A DNA stretch of 64,000 nt from a bacterium (GCA_016124895.1 WGMU01000098.1:1-64000); one strand, 5' to 3'. Shown: positions 49,967 to 58,936, numbered from the stretch's first letter. Program-made: numbers and translations. The notes: a model not told the origin generated them from the sequence alone.

Positions 49967-52178
49967 GCGGTCCGCGTCTGACCAGCGAGCAGCCGGCGAT
50001 CCCGGCCAGACGCGGGATCGTCCTGAACGATCAACGCGCGACGACCCGCTGAACACGCCGGCTCAATTCGTCCGGAGTGTCGGACCGGATCGGGCGCTGC
50101 TGCTGGCAAAGCTCGACCTGCACACGGCCTGTGACATTCTGTTTGACATGCAGCGCGACGTACTCGACCTGAGTGACGTTCGCAAGCCGTCGGAACTGGA
50201 AGCTGGCGAGCGACAGAGTGTCATCGGCACTGTCGTCGATGCGGAGTCCCGACAACTCTCAAAGGGACGAACGCTGACGGCAGTTCTGCTGCGCAGCGGG
50301 CGCGAATTTGTGCGCGGCGTCTGGTTCAACCAGCCGTGGATGCTCAAAAAGATGCGACATGACGACGTTGTGCTGTTTTCCGGCAAGCCCAAACGGAATG
50401 CGGGCCGTTGGGAATTCAGCAACCCGCTCGTTCAGTGGCTCGATGCCGATGATGCGGACGATGAACCGGCTAGCGTGTTGCCGCGTTACGGCCTGACCGA
50501 CGGCCTGAAGATGCAGGCCATGCGACGGATCACAAAAGCCGCCGTCGAGGATTATCTTGAATTCGTGCCCGAACACATCCCCGCCGAACTGCTCGACGAG
50601 TGGAACATTCCCGGCATCCAGGACGCTCTGAAGTTCCTGCACACGCCGAAAAACATGGCCGATTTCAAAGCCGGGCAGCGACGGTTGCTGTTCGAGGACC
50701 TGGTCGAGTTTCAGCTCGCGGTCGCGCTGCGTCGCCGGGCGTGGAAGCAGGCGGCTGCGGCCCCGTCACTGCCGACGACGGCGAAGATCGATTCACGCAT
50801 CCGCCGGCTGTTTCCGTTTCGCTTTACCACCGGGCAGAACCGGGCCGTGCAGGAGATCTCTCGCGACCTGGCCTCTGGCGAGGCGATGCACCGGCTGCTG
50901 CAAGCGGATGTCGGTGCCGGGAAAACGGCGATCGCGCTGTACGCGATGCTGGTCACTGTCGCCAACGACCACCAGGCCGTGCTGATGGCTCCGACCGAAC
51001 TGCTCGCCAGCCAGCACTGGCAGACCATCGACCGGGCTCTCGCACATAGCCGAGTCAAACGGACGCTGCTGACCGGTCAGCTCACAGCAGCGCAGCGTCG
51101 CAAGGCTCTCGAACAGATTCAAGCCGGCGAGGTACAGCTCGTCATCGGCACGCAGGCGTTGATTCAGCAGGGCGTCGAGTTCGCGACGCTCGGGCTGGCG
51201 GTCATTGATGAGCAGCACAAGTTCGGCGTCGGTCAGCGCGCGAAGTTCTCCGCGGGTGAGAGCAACCCACATGTCCTGGTGATGACCGCGACACCGATCC
51301 CCCGCAGTCTGTGCCTGACGCAGTTCGGCGACCTCGACCTGACCGTCGTCAACGAACTGCCCCCCGGTCGGCAGCCCGTCAAAACATTTCGAGTCGACAA
51401 TCCGCCCGCTCGCGGCCGCGCGTGGAAGTTCATCCGCGAGCGTCTGCAGGAAGGCCGGCAGGTCTACATCGTCTGCCCTCGCGTTGGTGAGTCGGAGGAC
51501 GAGGCGCTCGACGACATTCTGGAGCCTGACGCAACGGCCGCTGAGAAAGCTGTCCTCGGCGTCGCCGAAGAACTGACCGGCAGCACCGAGCAGCTCTTCC
51601 GCGAACTGCAGGACGGCGAGCTGAAAGGCTTCCGGCTGGGCATGGTGCATGGCCGGCTGGATGCTCAGCAGAAGACCGACACCATGGACGCGTTCCGCGA
51701 AGGCGAGATTCAGGCTCTGGTCTCGACGACGGTGATCGAAGTCGGCGTCGACGTGCCGAACGCGTCGATCATGATCATCCAGCAGGCAGAACGCTTCGGC
51801 CTGTCCCAACTGCACCAGCTTCGAGGCCGCATCGGCCGGGGCCGGCATCAGGGCTACTGCTTCCTGTTCTCCGACGCGACCGACCCGGCAGTCGTCCAAC
51901 GCCTGTCCGCCCTGGAAGAGCACGCGGACGGCTTCCAGATCGCCGAAGTCGACTTCGAACTCCGAGGCCCCGGCGACGTCCTCGGCACCCGCCAGCACGG
52001 CGCCATCCCGTTAAAACATGCCCACCTGATCCGCGACCGTGAGCTGGTCGAAGAAACCCGAGCAGCCGCCTTCACCCTCGTCGACTCCCACCGCTTTGAA
52101 ACCGAGCCCTTCGCCGCGTTGAAGACGTCAGTCCTCACCCGCTTCGGCGAGTTACTCAGCCTCCCCCGCAGCGGGTGA
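49959..52178 (+). CDS. recG: ATP-dependent DNA helicase RecG
   Basis: The protein is 739 residues from ATG 49959, which overlaps the MEKHLA stop. An N-terminal wedge/OB region (residues about 45-190, LPRYGLTDGLKMQAMRR) is followed by the helicase core: ADVGAGKTAIA (Walker A), DEQHKFGVGQR (DEAH-type box), MTATPIPRSL, then STTVIEVGVDVPNA and QLRGRIGRG. RecG remodels stalled replication forks and Holliday junctions. Upstream starts up to 49773 lie inside the MEKHLA gene and are less likely. The gene is followed by a large GTAG-ended palindrome. Confidence 0.95.
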   Translation: MTERSASDQRAAGDPGQTRDRPERSTRDDPLNTPAQFVRSVGPDRALLLAKLDLHTACDILFDMQRDVLDLSDVRKPSELEAGERQSVIGTVVDAESRQLSKGRTLTAVLLRSGREFVRGVWFNQPWMLKKMRHDDVVLFSGKPKRNAGRWEFSNPLVQWLDADDADDEPASVLPRYGLTDGLKMQAMRRITKAAVEDYLEFVPEHIPAELLDEWNIPGIQDALKFLHTPKNMADFKAGQRRLLFEDLVEFQLAVALRRRAWKQAAAAPSLPTTAKIDSRIRRLFPFRFTTGQNRAVQEISRDLASGEAMHRLLQADVGAGKTAIALYAMLVTVANDHQAVLMAPTELLASQHWQTIDRALAHSRVKRTLLTGQLTAAQRRKALEQIQAGEVQLVIGTQALIQQGVEFATLGLAVIDEQHKFGVGQRAKFSAGESNPHVLVMTATPIPRSLCLTQFGDLDLTVVNELPPGRQPVKTFRVDNPPARGRAWKFIRERLQEGRQVYIVCPRVGESEDEALDDILEPDATAAEKAVLGVAEELTGSTEQLFRELQDGELKGFRLGMVHGRLDAQQKTDTMDAFREGEIQALVSTTVIEVGVDVPNASIMIIQQAERFGLSQLHQLRGRIGRGRHQGYCFLFSDATDPAVVQRLSALEEHADGFQIAEVDFELRGPGDVLGTRQHGAIPLKHAHLIRDRELVEETRAAAFTLVDSHRFETEPFAALKTSVLTRFGELLSLPRSG

Positions 52179-52205
52179 GCCCACCGTGAGCGAGTCCACA
52201 AATTT

Positions 52206-52281
52206 GTAGGGTGCGTGGAGCAAAACGCAACGCGCCGCGGTATCGATGCTGGTGCGTTTCGCTTCGCTCCACGCACCCTAC
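52206..52281. repeat. Palindrome with GTAG at both ends
   Basis: GTAGGGTGCGTGGAGC at 52206 is matched by GCTCCACGCACCCTAC ending at 52281, with shorter internal complementarity (aaaacgcaacgcg / ggtgcgtttcgc). It lies 28 bases after the recG stop and may also terminate transcription. Confidence 0.88.
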
Positions 52282-52368
52282 CTGACTACTCAACCTGCCG
52301 CGCAGCGGGTGAGTCGACTTGACACCGCACGAACGGCCTGAAAAACATTGATGCCGCCGCAGCCAGAT

Positions 52369-53520
52369 TCAAATAACACCAGCGTGCCCCAGGAACCAAG
52401 CTACCCAGGAGGAGAACAACGCGCGTCTCCTCGCGTCACCGGGACCGTTTCCCCAAGAAATCTTGAAGGTCGCGATTCCGTCCGTTGGTACATTCTGAGT
52501 AGCACTGGAATCCGCCACACGATGCTGAAACGACGACGAGAGGAATCGCTCTACCACGGAATCGCACGCAACCCAAGTCACGTGCGCGATGCGCGACCGA
52601 GAATCAACCTCGAACGCAAATCCTCCTGCTTGGCCTAATACTCCATCGGCTGCCATTCCACTGTCAACACAAATCGCGCGCACGTCGCTGATATCACCTC
52701 CGCCAATCTGCTCCTGATAATGTCGAAGACCCCACACATCAGCGGTGGCCGCGATATGCTTCCATTCTGCCAACTCTTTAGGAAAAGCCACATCTGTCGA
52801 CTTGTGCGCTCCATCCAACGCTCGTGCCAGCAACGCCTTACGAGTCGAAATGAGCAGGACGTCACTCCTGGGTACCGCGAGCCAAAAAACATCATCGGGA
52901 TAAAGTGTGGACCGGCTAGTTGGCGGATACTCGATGATGTCGTGCCCCCAGTCTTTGCGCACAGTTCCTCCGTTACGCACAAGGCCATTGAATAGTGCTT
53001 TGTCAGCTGTCTGTACTGCATCGTCAAATCGAATGATATAGACACTTTCCGAAGAAACACTTTCACCACCGACTTCGGCAAACAGTCGGAAGTTAAAACT
53101 TGCTTCAACGAATAGTCGCACCGTGCGCCGGGCCAGTAAGTGGCGTATACTAACCCGACGCCCCCTTACCGCACGGCCCGCCGCAGCCCTCTCACCTCCA
53201 AGGACTCGCGAAAGAAATCGTTCGACAGCGTTTTGCGCAAACTCATTCTCGCAACTGCGACCTGAGGCATGAGGTGGAATCCAGTATTCCTTCCTAACCA
53301 CGGTGAGCGTCTCGGCCTCTGGCGGAATCCAGTCAATGACGTCGACGATCTGGTCGCGCGCACTAATCTCACCATAACCCTGCGCATAACCCTCACGCGC
53401 ATGCAACAATGCCGCACAGATCGCCCCGGCCACGACAAGGCGGACCACCAAACCTGACGAAGGCAGTCCGCATAGAAGCTCCCGCACTCGTAGCCACTTT
53501 GACGTAGTCGTGTGCTCCAT
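52369..53520 (-). CDS. Exported/membrane-anchored hypothetical protein, AT-rich
   Basis: The protein has 383 residues. A hydrophobic segment (LVVRLVVAGAICAALLHA, residues 24-41) suggests a signal or anchor. The rest has mixed alpha-beta composition with no recognised motif (DVIDWIPPEAETLTVVRKEYW; IIRFDDAVQTADKALFNGLV; VLLISTRKALLARALDGAHKS). The base composition is AT-richer and codon choice less biased than in recG or the DUF1501 genes. It is followed on the same strand upstream by the cadherin-like gene (116 bases). Both may be recent arrivals. Confidence 0.6.
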   Translation of the reverse strand: MEHTTTSKWLRVRELLCGLPSSGLVVRLVVAGAICAALLHAREGYAQGYGEISARDQIVDVIDWIPPEAETLTVVRKEYWIPPHASGRSCENEFAQNAVERFLSRVLGGERAAAGRAVRGRRVSIRHLLARRTVRLFVEASFNFRLFAEVGGESVSSESVYIIRFDDAVQTADKALFNGLVRNGGTVRKDWGHDIIEYPPTSRSTLYPDDVFWLAVPRSDVLLISTRKALLARALDGAHKSTDVAFPKELAEWKHIAATADVWGLRHYQEQIGGGDISDVRAICVDSGMAADGVLGQAGGFAFEVDSRSRIAHVTWVACDSVVERFLSSSFQHRVADSSATQNVPTDGIATFKISWGNGPGDARRRALFSSWVAWFLGHAGVI

Positions 53521-53635
53521 CGGACGCCCTGTTGACTATTCACCAAAGGCAAAACACGAACTGATCTCGCGAATAACACCCGGAACTAGACTGTAACAAA
53601 GTCGCTCTCGCAGCGTGCACCTAGTCCAGCGACAC

Positions 53636-54994
53636 TTAAATCCCAAACTCATCCAGAGGAACTGGGACACTCCATCCCGGATGACTCGCCCAATCAACCC
53701 ATGCAGAATACGAAATATCAGGCCGCACGGTCGTTACGGCATCCAATACCCCTCTGACGAAACTGTTTGAGTTGTAGTATCCCGGATGAGATTCAGGAAA
53801 TAAATGGTAGTTGAGATTGTCACCGTATGCCCCCGCGATACCAAGGATCGTGGTAATCATGTCGTTTTGATCGCCACTTGAGATTGACACATCGCTTAAC
53901 GTCCCCCCCTGAGCCTCAAACATCGTCACGCTCTCTGGGACTGGATATCTCCGCAGTTTCCCCAAATTCAGAGGGTTCGTGGGATTCGACGCGTCAGCGC
54001 TTACTATAGTGTAGTGCATCGGCGTGTGCCCCACATACAGAATCTGTGCAAAGGCCGGATCGTTTTTCCACGTCTCTTGATCGTCCGGAACAATAAGAAT
54101 CGCTGTATGGTAGTATTGCGTGCCCAAAACTGGCCGCTCCACAAGAAATACGCCAGTCGCATACCATTCGTCCTCTGGAATTACGCCTACCCCAACTTGC
54201 ACTTTAGCCTCATGCCCTGATTCGTCGATCGCAACAACAATCAAGTCATGGGCGTTTTGGCATTCGTAGTCGACAGTGCCGTATGTCTTAATTACTGCTT
54301 CGCCGTTTTCGTGGTCAGCATAGAAAACGTATGAACTGTCCCATGTCGACGGATCATCAATCGAACCACCCGAGGCGATGTCAATCTCGTAAACTTCTAA
54401 AGACAGATTCGTGTTTGGTTGCGGATCGGTCACCGGGATAGCGCCGAGCACATCGCCCATGTCTGCGACTTCGGAGATTTCAAAGAACCACTCCGTCTCA
54501 GGCGCCGGAGGATCTGAAAAAACTGGATCCTCTGCTACATCATTGACACGGACCACAAGCGTTGCCTGTGCGAACTCCATCATCATCATATCCATCGCCT
54601 CTATGGTCACCTCAATGAGTCGATCGCTGTTCGGATCATTGGGGTCAGAAAGTGGCAAGCTCTCGTAGTCGATTGACATCGGGTTATCCAGAACAAGTTC
54701 TCCGCCACCCATTCCGTCGATCGAAACCGAGAAGGCATATGCTGGGTCATCGACGATGTCCACGTAGTCCCCAGTATACGAAAAGCTGGCCACAACAGAC
54801 CCGTACGGAAGATCCTCATTGATGTCGACTGGCCCCGAAGGAGCGGTGACCGAAACAGTTAGCAGCACCTTCGATTCCAGCTCTTCCGCGGCGACGTGAC
54901 AGGGCACAGCAAATCCGGATCGTGTGGCCCGTCTTCGTGGAGTTGGGAAAAGTGTTTCAGAAAGGCATCGAAATAGACGGGACGCATATCGCAT
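53636..54994 (-). CDS. Secreted cadherin-like protein with LEPR-XLL-like N-terminus, AT-rich
   Basis: A 452-residue protein from ATG 54994; AAGGAG seven bases upstream decides the start. Residues 30-45 read AAEELESKVLLTVSV, a form of the planctomycete LEPR-XLL-type N-terminal motif of secreted proteins. Two cadherin/Ig-like beta domains follow (EDLPYGSVVASFSYTG, VEVTIEAMD.., TLVVRVNDVAEDPVF). The C-terminal 160 residues (GTQYYHTAILIVPDDQ, GYYNSNSFVRGVLDAV) have an H and an N-S-F pattern. That could be a permuted papain/NlpC-like fold without catalytic Cys, but this is speculative. AT-rich; probably an outer-surface protein. Confidence 0.68.
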   Translation of the reverse strand: MRYASRLFRCLSETLFPTPRRRATRSGFAVPCHVAAEELESKVLLTVSVTAPSGPVDINEDLPYGSVVASFSYTGDYVDIVDDPAYAFSVSIDGMGGGELVLDNPMSIDYESLPLSDPNDPNSDRLIEVTIEAMDMMMMEFAQATLVVRVNDVAEDPVFSDPPAPETEWFFEISEVADMGDVLGAIPVTDPQPNTNLSLEVYEIDIASGGSIDDPSTWDSSYVFYADHENGEAVIKTYGTVDYECQNAHDLIVVAIDESGHEAKVQVGVGVIPEDEWYATGVFLVERPVLGTQYYHTAILIVPDDQETWKNDPAFAQILYVGHTPMHYTIVSADASNPTNPLNLGKLRRYPVPESVTMFEAQGGTLSDVSISSGDQNDMITTILGIAGAYGDNLNYHLFPESHPGYYNSNSFVRGVLDAVTTVRPDISYSAWVDWASHPGWSVPVPLDEFGI

Positions 54995-55155
54995 AGGTGT
55001 CTCCTTGGAGTCGTAACAAAAACCACGCAGAGAACGAACTATCCAGAAGGAGACAGACGATACCCACCGTCTCGATCGATACAACGAGAATCTTCGCAAG
55101 ATTCAAGTTTTCGAGATTTTCGTGACAGGACTCCGATTGAAGAATTGCCCGGCTA

Positions 55156-55389
55156 GGTGGCTGGGGTCGAGTGCAGCGAGCCCCAGCTGTTCGAGAGTGA
55201 CTTGAGCCATGACTCCGAAACATCACCATCGCCGAAACTGCAACGAACCGGCTCACGCTCACGGGCTGACGTTTTCGTGTTACCAGCGGTTTCGATTTCT
55301 GCAGGCAGAACGGACCTGTCAATGGCTGCCGGAGGCGATCGATGAGGCGAGGAAACGCTGGGGGCTCGCTGCACTCGACCCCAGCCACC
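55156..55389. mobile_element. REP-like element: two inverted palindromes enclosing a RAYT remnant
   Basis: GGTGGCTGGGGTCGAGTGCA at 55156-55187 recurs as an inverted copy at 55357-55389 (32 of 33 positions). Each arm is itself a hairpin (GCTGGGG / CCCCAGC). Between them is the 5' end of a RAYT-like reading frame. This is a MITE- or REPIN-like structure. Confidence 0.75.
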
Positions 55390-55412
55390 CGTCCGTTCGC
55401 CAAACCACGTAG
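55209..55412 (+). pseudogene. Truncated REP-associated tyrosine transposase (RAYT)
   Basis: The frame reads HAHGLTFSCYQRFRFLQAER, then TCQWLPEAIDEARKRW, the characteristic start of Y1-type RAYT (TnpA-REP) proteins, including the aromatic-rich LTFSCY motif. After EARKRW the sequence runs into the inverted palindrome and ends after about 67 codons. Therefore the HUH and catalytic Tyr regions (residues 60-150 of the family) are absent. It cannot be an active transposase. Its location inside inverted REP-like arms indicates internal deletion of a once complete element. Confidence 0.75.
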
Positions 55413-55504
55413 GCCGGACCAGGCGCAGCGCCGCTCCGGCAATGTCTGCTGAATTTCGATGGGGCTGCCGGAACAGCGTCGCTGCGCTCCTGGGTCCGGC
55501 CTAC
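55409..55504. repeat. Large palindrome with GTAG at both ends
   Basis: CGTAGGCCGGACC at 55408 is matched by GGTCCGGCCTACG ending 55505, with inner arms GCGCAGCG / CGCTGCGC and CTCCGGCA / TGCCGGAA. It lies directly downstream of the minus-strand HEAT gene and adjacent to the RAYT remnant element. Confidence 0.88.
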
Positions 55505-55509
55505 GGGCT

Positions 55510-56103
55510 TCACGGTTTCGATTCCGTTGATTTCAGAAGCTTCAATGCCTCCGCCGCGTTCGCTCGGACGGCTGATGACTCGTCATCGAGTGCGGCGGTC
55601 AATCCGTTGACGACGCTTTCCTCGGCGATGCTGACTTTGCCGAGTGATTCCGCCGCGGCCGCGCGAACGGACTCGTCGGAGTCGTGCAGGGCTACCAGCA
55701 AAGCGGCAGCCGCTCGGCGGTTGTTTGTTCCGATGAAGGCCAGCACGAATGTGGCAACATGGCGATCCTCTGCCTGGATACCTGATTCCAGCTTGCGGGC
55801 CACTTCAGATACAGCCGACCGTCCATGCGGCCCGATGACTGTCAGTAATTCGACGGCCGCCTGGCGATTGCCGTCGTGTTTAAGCACCCAGGGCGTAAGC
55901 TGCTTGAGTACGGCTGGCGTCGCAATTTCTGCCGCACGCGGAGACTGCTTGAGCGTGGCCAGGATATCGGCCTCGGTGTCGTCCATTCCAACGAAAGGGA
56001 AGAACTGGGGCATGAAATCCTGAACGCTCTTCTGAAACACCTGCTGAGCCTGCTGGTGAGCCGAACAGAGCGCAGGATGCTCGCCGAAGGAGATACAGGT
56101 CAA
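55510..56103 (-). CDS. HEAT-repeat protein
   Basis: The protein has 197 residues and no signal peptide. HEAT/armadillo-like helical repeats of about 32 residues fill residues 90-195 (RSAVSEVARKLESGIQAEDRHVATFVLAFIGTNNRRAAAALLVALHDSDESVRAAAAESLGKVSI, then SVVNGLTAALDDESSAVRANAAEALKLL). The N-terminal 80 residues contain LATLKQSPRAAEIATPAVLKQL. It may be a C-terminal remnant of a longer HEAT gene, since upstream starts are poor. It lies 127 bases downstream of the amidohydrolase-like gene and next to the REP palindrome. Confidence 0.65.
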   Translation of the reverse strand: MTCISFGEHPALCSAHQQAQQVFQKSVQDFMPQFFPFVGMDDTEADILATLKQSPRAAEIATPAVLKQLTPWVLKHDGNRQAAVELLTVIGPHGRSAVSEVARKLESGIQAEDRHVATFVLAFIGTNNRRAAAALLVALHDSDESVRAAAAESLGKVSIAEESVVNGLTAALDDESSAVRANAAEALKLLKSTESKP

Positions 56104-56230
56104 GGAGATGCAGGGCTGGCTGGATCAAAGGTAACGCGACAGCCGCTGCAGCTCGGAGGGCATCGGCCGATTCCTCTTCGTACCAGTGCGGCTCTCGACT
56201 GAGGGAGTCACGAGCCTTCGTTCCCGGTGA

Positions 56231-57154
56231 CTACCTGGTCTTTTCCAGCAGAGCCTGAGCATTTCCAGCGAGCACGGCTTGTAAAGCGGCCGAGTTGAGT
56301 TGACTCGACTCGTGTGTTCGGATCAGCGCCGCTTCGGGAATCAGAAACGGAGCGTGCGAGCCGAACAGCACTCGCCCGGACGGAACGTTCTGCACCAGCG
56401 TCGGCACCGCGTCTGTCCCGTCGACGCGGGCTGTGTCGAAGTAGACGCCCGGCAGTTCCCCCAGTTGCGTCAGCAGCGGCGCCCGCAATCTGTGATTGAG
56501 AATCTGGACACGGGCTTTCGAAATACGCGGCAGCAGTCCGACAAGCGGCGTCAGGTCGACGTCAGGCACGCGAACCTGTTCGGACTGCGTGCGCGTGTCT
56601 TCCAGCGACGCCGCAATCTGCACGAATACGCCAGCCTCGGCTGCCTGCTTCAGCAGTTCGGCGAACCGGGCATCGTCGAGCGAGTATCCGTGATAGCCCG
56701 GCAGCAGTCGCACGCCGACCATCCGGAAGTCCTCGACACAGCACCGCAGATCATCTTCCCAGCCAGGCAGCGTCGGGTTGATCGCCCCGATCGGCATGAG
56801 CGCCGGAAAGTCGCGAGACGCGTCAACCAGCCGCTGATTCACACACGTCAGATCACGGTGCAGAATCGCTTCAAAGCTGCCCGCCCAGGCCTGCGTCACG
56901 CCCAGCGACTGCAGCTTGCGAGCCAGAGTTTGCGGCTCATCCAGCGGCAGGCGGCGGAACGGCCATTGGAAGAGACTGACGTTCGTATCGATGATCTCAA
57001 ACGACTCTGATGCACCAGCGTGCTCTCGCTCTTCTGCAGCAGGCAACAGACTTCCGGACAACGCGATGGTCGCACCAGTCGAAGCGGCCAGTTCCAGAAG
57101 CTCCCGACGATTCAGCAGCTCGTCAACTCGTGTCACAGAACCGGCTCCCTTCAA
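56231..57154 (-). CDS. Amidohydrolase-like family protein lacking the H-x-H metal motif
   Basis: A 307-residue protein. The N-terminus (LLNRRELLELAASTGATIALSG) is a Tat-like signal with RR. The first strand, IIDTNVSLFQWPFRRL, has the position of the amidohydrolase H-x-H motif, but both His are replaced (N, S). Later H residues are NHR (residue about 218) and FGSHAPFL (about 267). The TIM-barrel layout (VTQAWAGSFEAILHRD, LMPIGAINPTLPGWEDDLRCCVEDFRMVGVRLLPGY) is kept. It may be non-catalytic or use different ligands. The gene is co-directional with the DUF1501-PSD1 pair. Confidence 0.8.
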   Translation of the reverse strand: MKGAGSVTRVDELLNRRELLELAASTGATIALSGSLLPAAEEREHAGASESFEIIDTNVSLFQWPFRRLPLDEPQTLARKLQSLGVTQAWAGSFEAILHRDLTCVNQRLVDASRDFPALMPIGAINPTLPGWEDDLRCCVEDFRMVGVRLLPGYHGYSLDDARFAELLKQAAEAGVFVQIAASLEDTRTQSEQVRVPDVDLTPLVGLLPRISKARVQILNHRLRAPLLTQLGELPGVYFDTARVDGTDAVPTLVQNVPSGRVLFGSHAPFLIPEAALIRTHESSQLNSAALQAVLAGNAQALLEKTR

Positions 57155-57325
57155 ACCAACCGATCAGATTCAGGTTGCAATCCACTACGGAAACTCTGAC
57201 CGGAGTTGTCACTGATGCAGCCGCTTTTTTGTTCTCTTCTCACCTTCTGTCACCAATGCAGTGATGACGGTTTCGGAACTGAAGAGAAAAAGGCAGCGAA
57301 GGCCTCCCACAGTTGGCCGTTTCGG

Positions 57326-58801
57326 TCAGCTCAGAATTTCGCTGACGACTCGCGCCGGCTTGACGCCGGTCAGACGTTCTTCCAGACCCGCCCGCTCGAA
57401 GAACAGTTTCTGATGATGCAGACCCAGCAGGTGCAGAATCGTCGCGTGGAAGTCATGCACGCTGACGGGGTTCTCGACGACAGCGTGACCGAAATCGTCC
57501 GTCGTTCCGTACGCCGTGCCGCCTTTGATTCCACCACCGGCCATCCACGACGTGAAGGCCTGCATGTTGTGATCCCGGCCCGAGTAACCCGCGGCAGACT
57601 TCTGCGTTGTCGGCGTGCGACCAAACTCGCCGCCCCAGATGACGAGCGTTGACTCCAGCAGGCCACGTTCCTTGAGATCGGCCAGCAATGCCGCCACCGG
57701 CTTGTCGGTCCTCTCGCAGGCGCCGCGGTGATTCGGACCGAGGTCTGCGTGCGAATCCCACGGTTGCTCTTCCATGAAGATCTGCACGAAACGCACGCCG
57801 CGCTCGACCAGTCGACGCGCCAGCAGACAGCGTCGGCCATACGAGTCCGTCAGCTTCTCACCGACGCCGTACATCGACAGCGTGGACCGACTCTCGCGCG
57901 ACAGATCGAGCGCCTCGCCCGCCGAAAGCTGCATCCGCGCCGCCAGGCTGTATGACTCGATGCGCGCGTCGAGGTCCGGGTTGTGCGGCCGCTCCTTCCG
58001 GTGGATTTCGTCAAGTCTGTTGAGCAGTCCGCGGGCGGATTCGGTCACCGCCGACGGCTGATCAAATTGCGGCTTGAGATTGAGAATGGGCGAGCCGGTC
58101 GGGCGGAAGGGCGTCCCCTGATAAACCGGTGGCAGGAATCCAGACGTCCAGTTCCGCGTGCCGTTTTTCGGTGGACCGAGCGGATCGTTCAGCACGACGT
58201 AGGCCGGCAGGTTCTGACTCTCGGAACCCAGCCCGTACACCGTCCAGGCGCCAAAGGTCGGATAGCCCATGAACAGCCGGCCGCTGTGAATCTTGTACAG
58301 CGCGTTGTCGTGATTTGGGTGATCTGTCCACAGCGAATTGATCAGGCAGATGTCGTCGGCCATCTGCGACGTGTGCGGCAACACGTCCGCCATCCACAGT
58401 CCGGACTCACCGTGCCGGGCGAACTTGAACTGCCCACCCATCATCACGCCGATGTCCGCCGTTCCCTGATTGCCGATGTCTTCGACGTTGCCCGGATAAG
58501 GCTGCCCGTCCATCCGGTTAAGCACCGGTTTTGGATCGAACAGGTCCATCTGACTCGGTCCTCCATTCATAAAGAGGTGGATAACCGAGGTCGCTGTCGC
58601 CGGATGATGCGTCTGCTTCGGCTTGAGATTGAACACTCCTGGCGCCGCATGAGCCACGGCGTCTGCCTCTGCCGCAAGCACCGACGCACCGTCGAAGAAA
58701 TCCTGACACAGCAGATGCGTCAGCGCGGCACCGAATAGCCCATCGCTTGTCCGGGCAAAGAAGTCCCGCCGTGTGTCTCTGTTTTCTGAAGGACCAGACA
58801 T
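57326..58801 (-). CDS. DUF1501 family Tat-like exported protein
   Basis: A 491-residue protein. The N-terminal RRDFFARTSDGLFGAALTHLL is a Tat-type signal. Core blocks: SVIHLFMNGGPSQMDLFDPKP, LINSLWTDHPNHDNALYKIHSG, LLARRLVERGVRFVQIFMEEQPWDSHADLGPNHRG, and TLVIWGGEFGRTPTTQKSAAGYSGRDHN. It lies 135 bases downstream of the di-heme PSD1 gene and shares its direction, so they form the usual PSD1-DUF1501 pair. Confidence 0.95.
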   Translation of the reverse strand: MSGPSENRDTRRDFFARTSDGLFGAALTHLLCQDFFDGASVLAAEADAVAHAAPGVFNLKPKQTHHPATATSVIHLFMNGGPSQMDLFDPKPVLNRMDGQPYPGNVEDIGNQGTADIGVMMGGQFKFARHGESGLWMADVLPHTSQMADDICLINSLWTDHPNHDNALYKIHSGRLFMGYPTFGAWTVYGLGSESQNLPAYVVLNDPLGPPKNGTRNWTSGFLPPVYQGTPFRPTGSPILNLKPQFDQPSAVTESARGLLNRLDEIHRKERPHNPDLDARIESYSLAARMQLSAGEALDLSRESRSTLSMYGVGEKLTDSYGRRCLLARRLVERGVRFVQIFMEEQPWDSHADLGPNHRGACERTDKPVAALLADLKERGLLESTLVIWGGEFGRTPTTQKSAAGYSGRDHNMQAFTSWMAGGGIKGGTAYGTTDDFGHAVVENPVSVHDFHATILHLLGLHHQKLFFERAGLEERLTGVKPARVVSEILS

Positions 58802-58936
58802 CGAGAATCAATTTCAATCTGAAGTGATTTGTGACCAGGCGGATCAGTCTTGAACAGGGAAAACCGAGGCAACAGAGAGTCACACCCAGTCGTCAGTTCT
58901 CTCTGTTTTCTCCTGGTCAAGACCTGCCCGGCACAC

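Noticed and set aside
55209-55412. RAYT frame as an intact small gene
   Set aside because: It ends before the catalytic HUH and Tyr motifs, and its last residues are encoded by the palindrome arm, so it is called a remnant.
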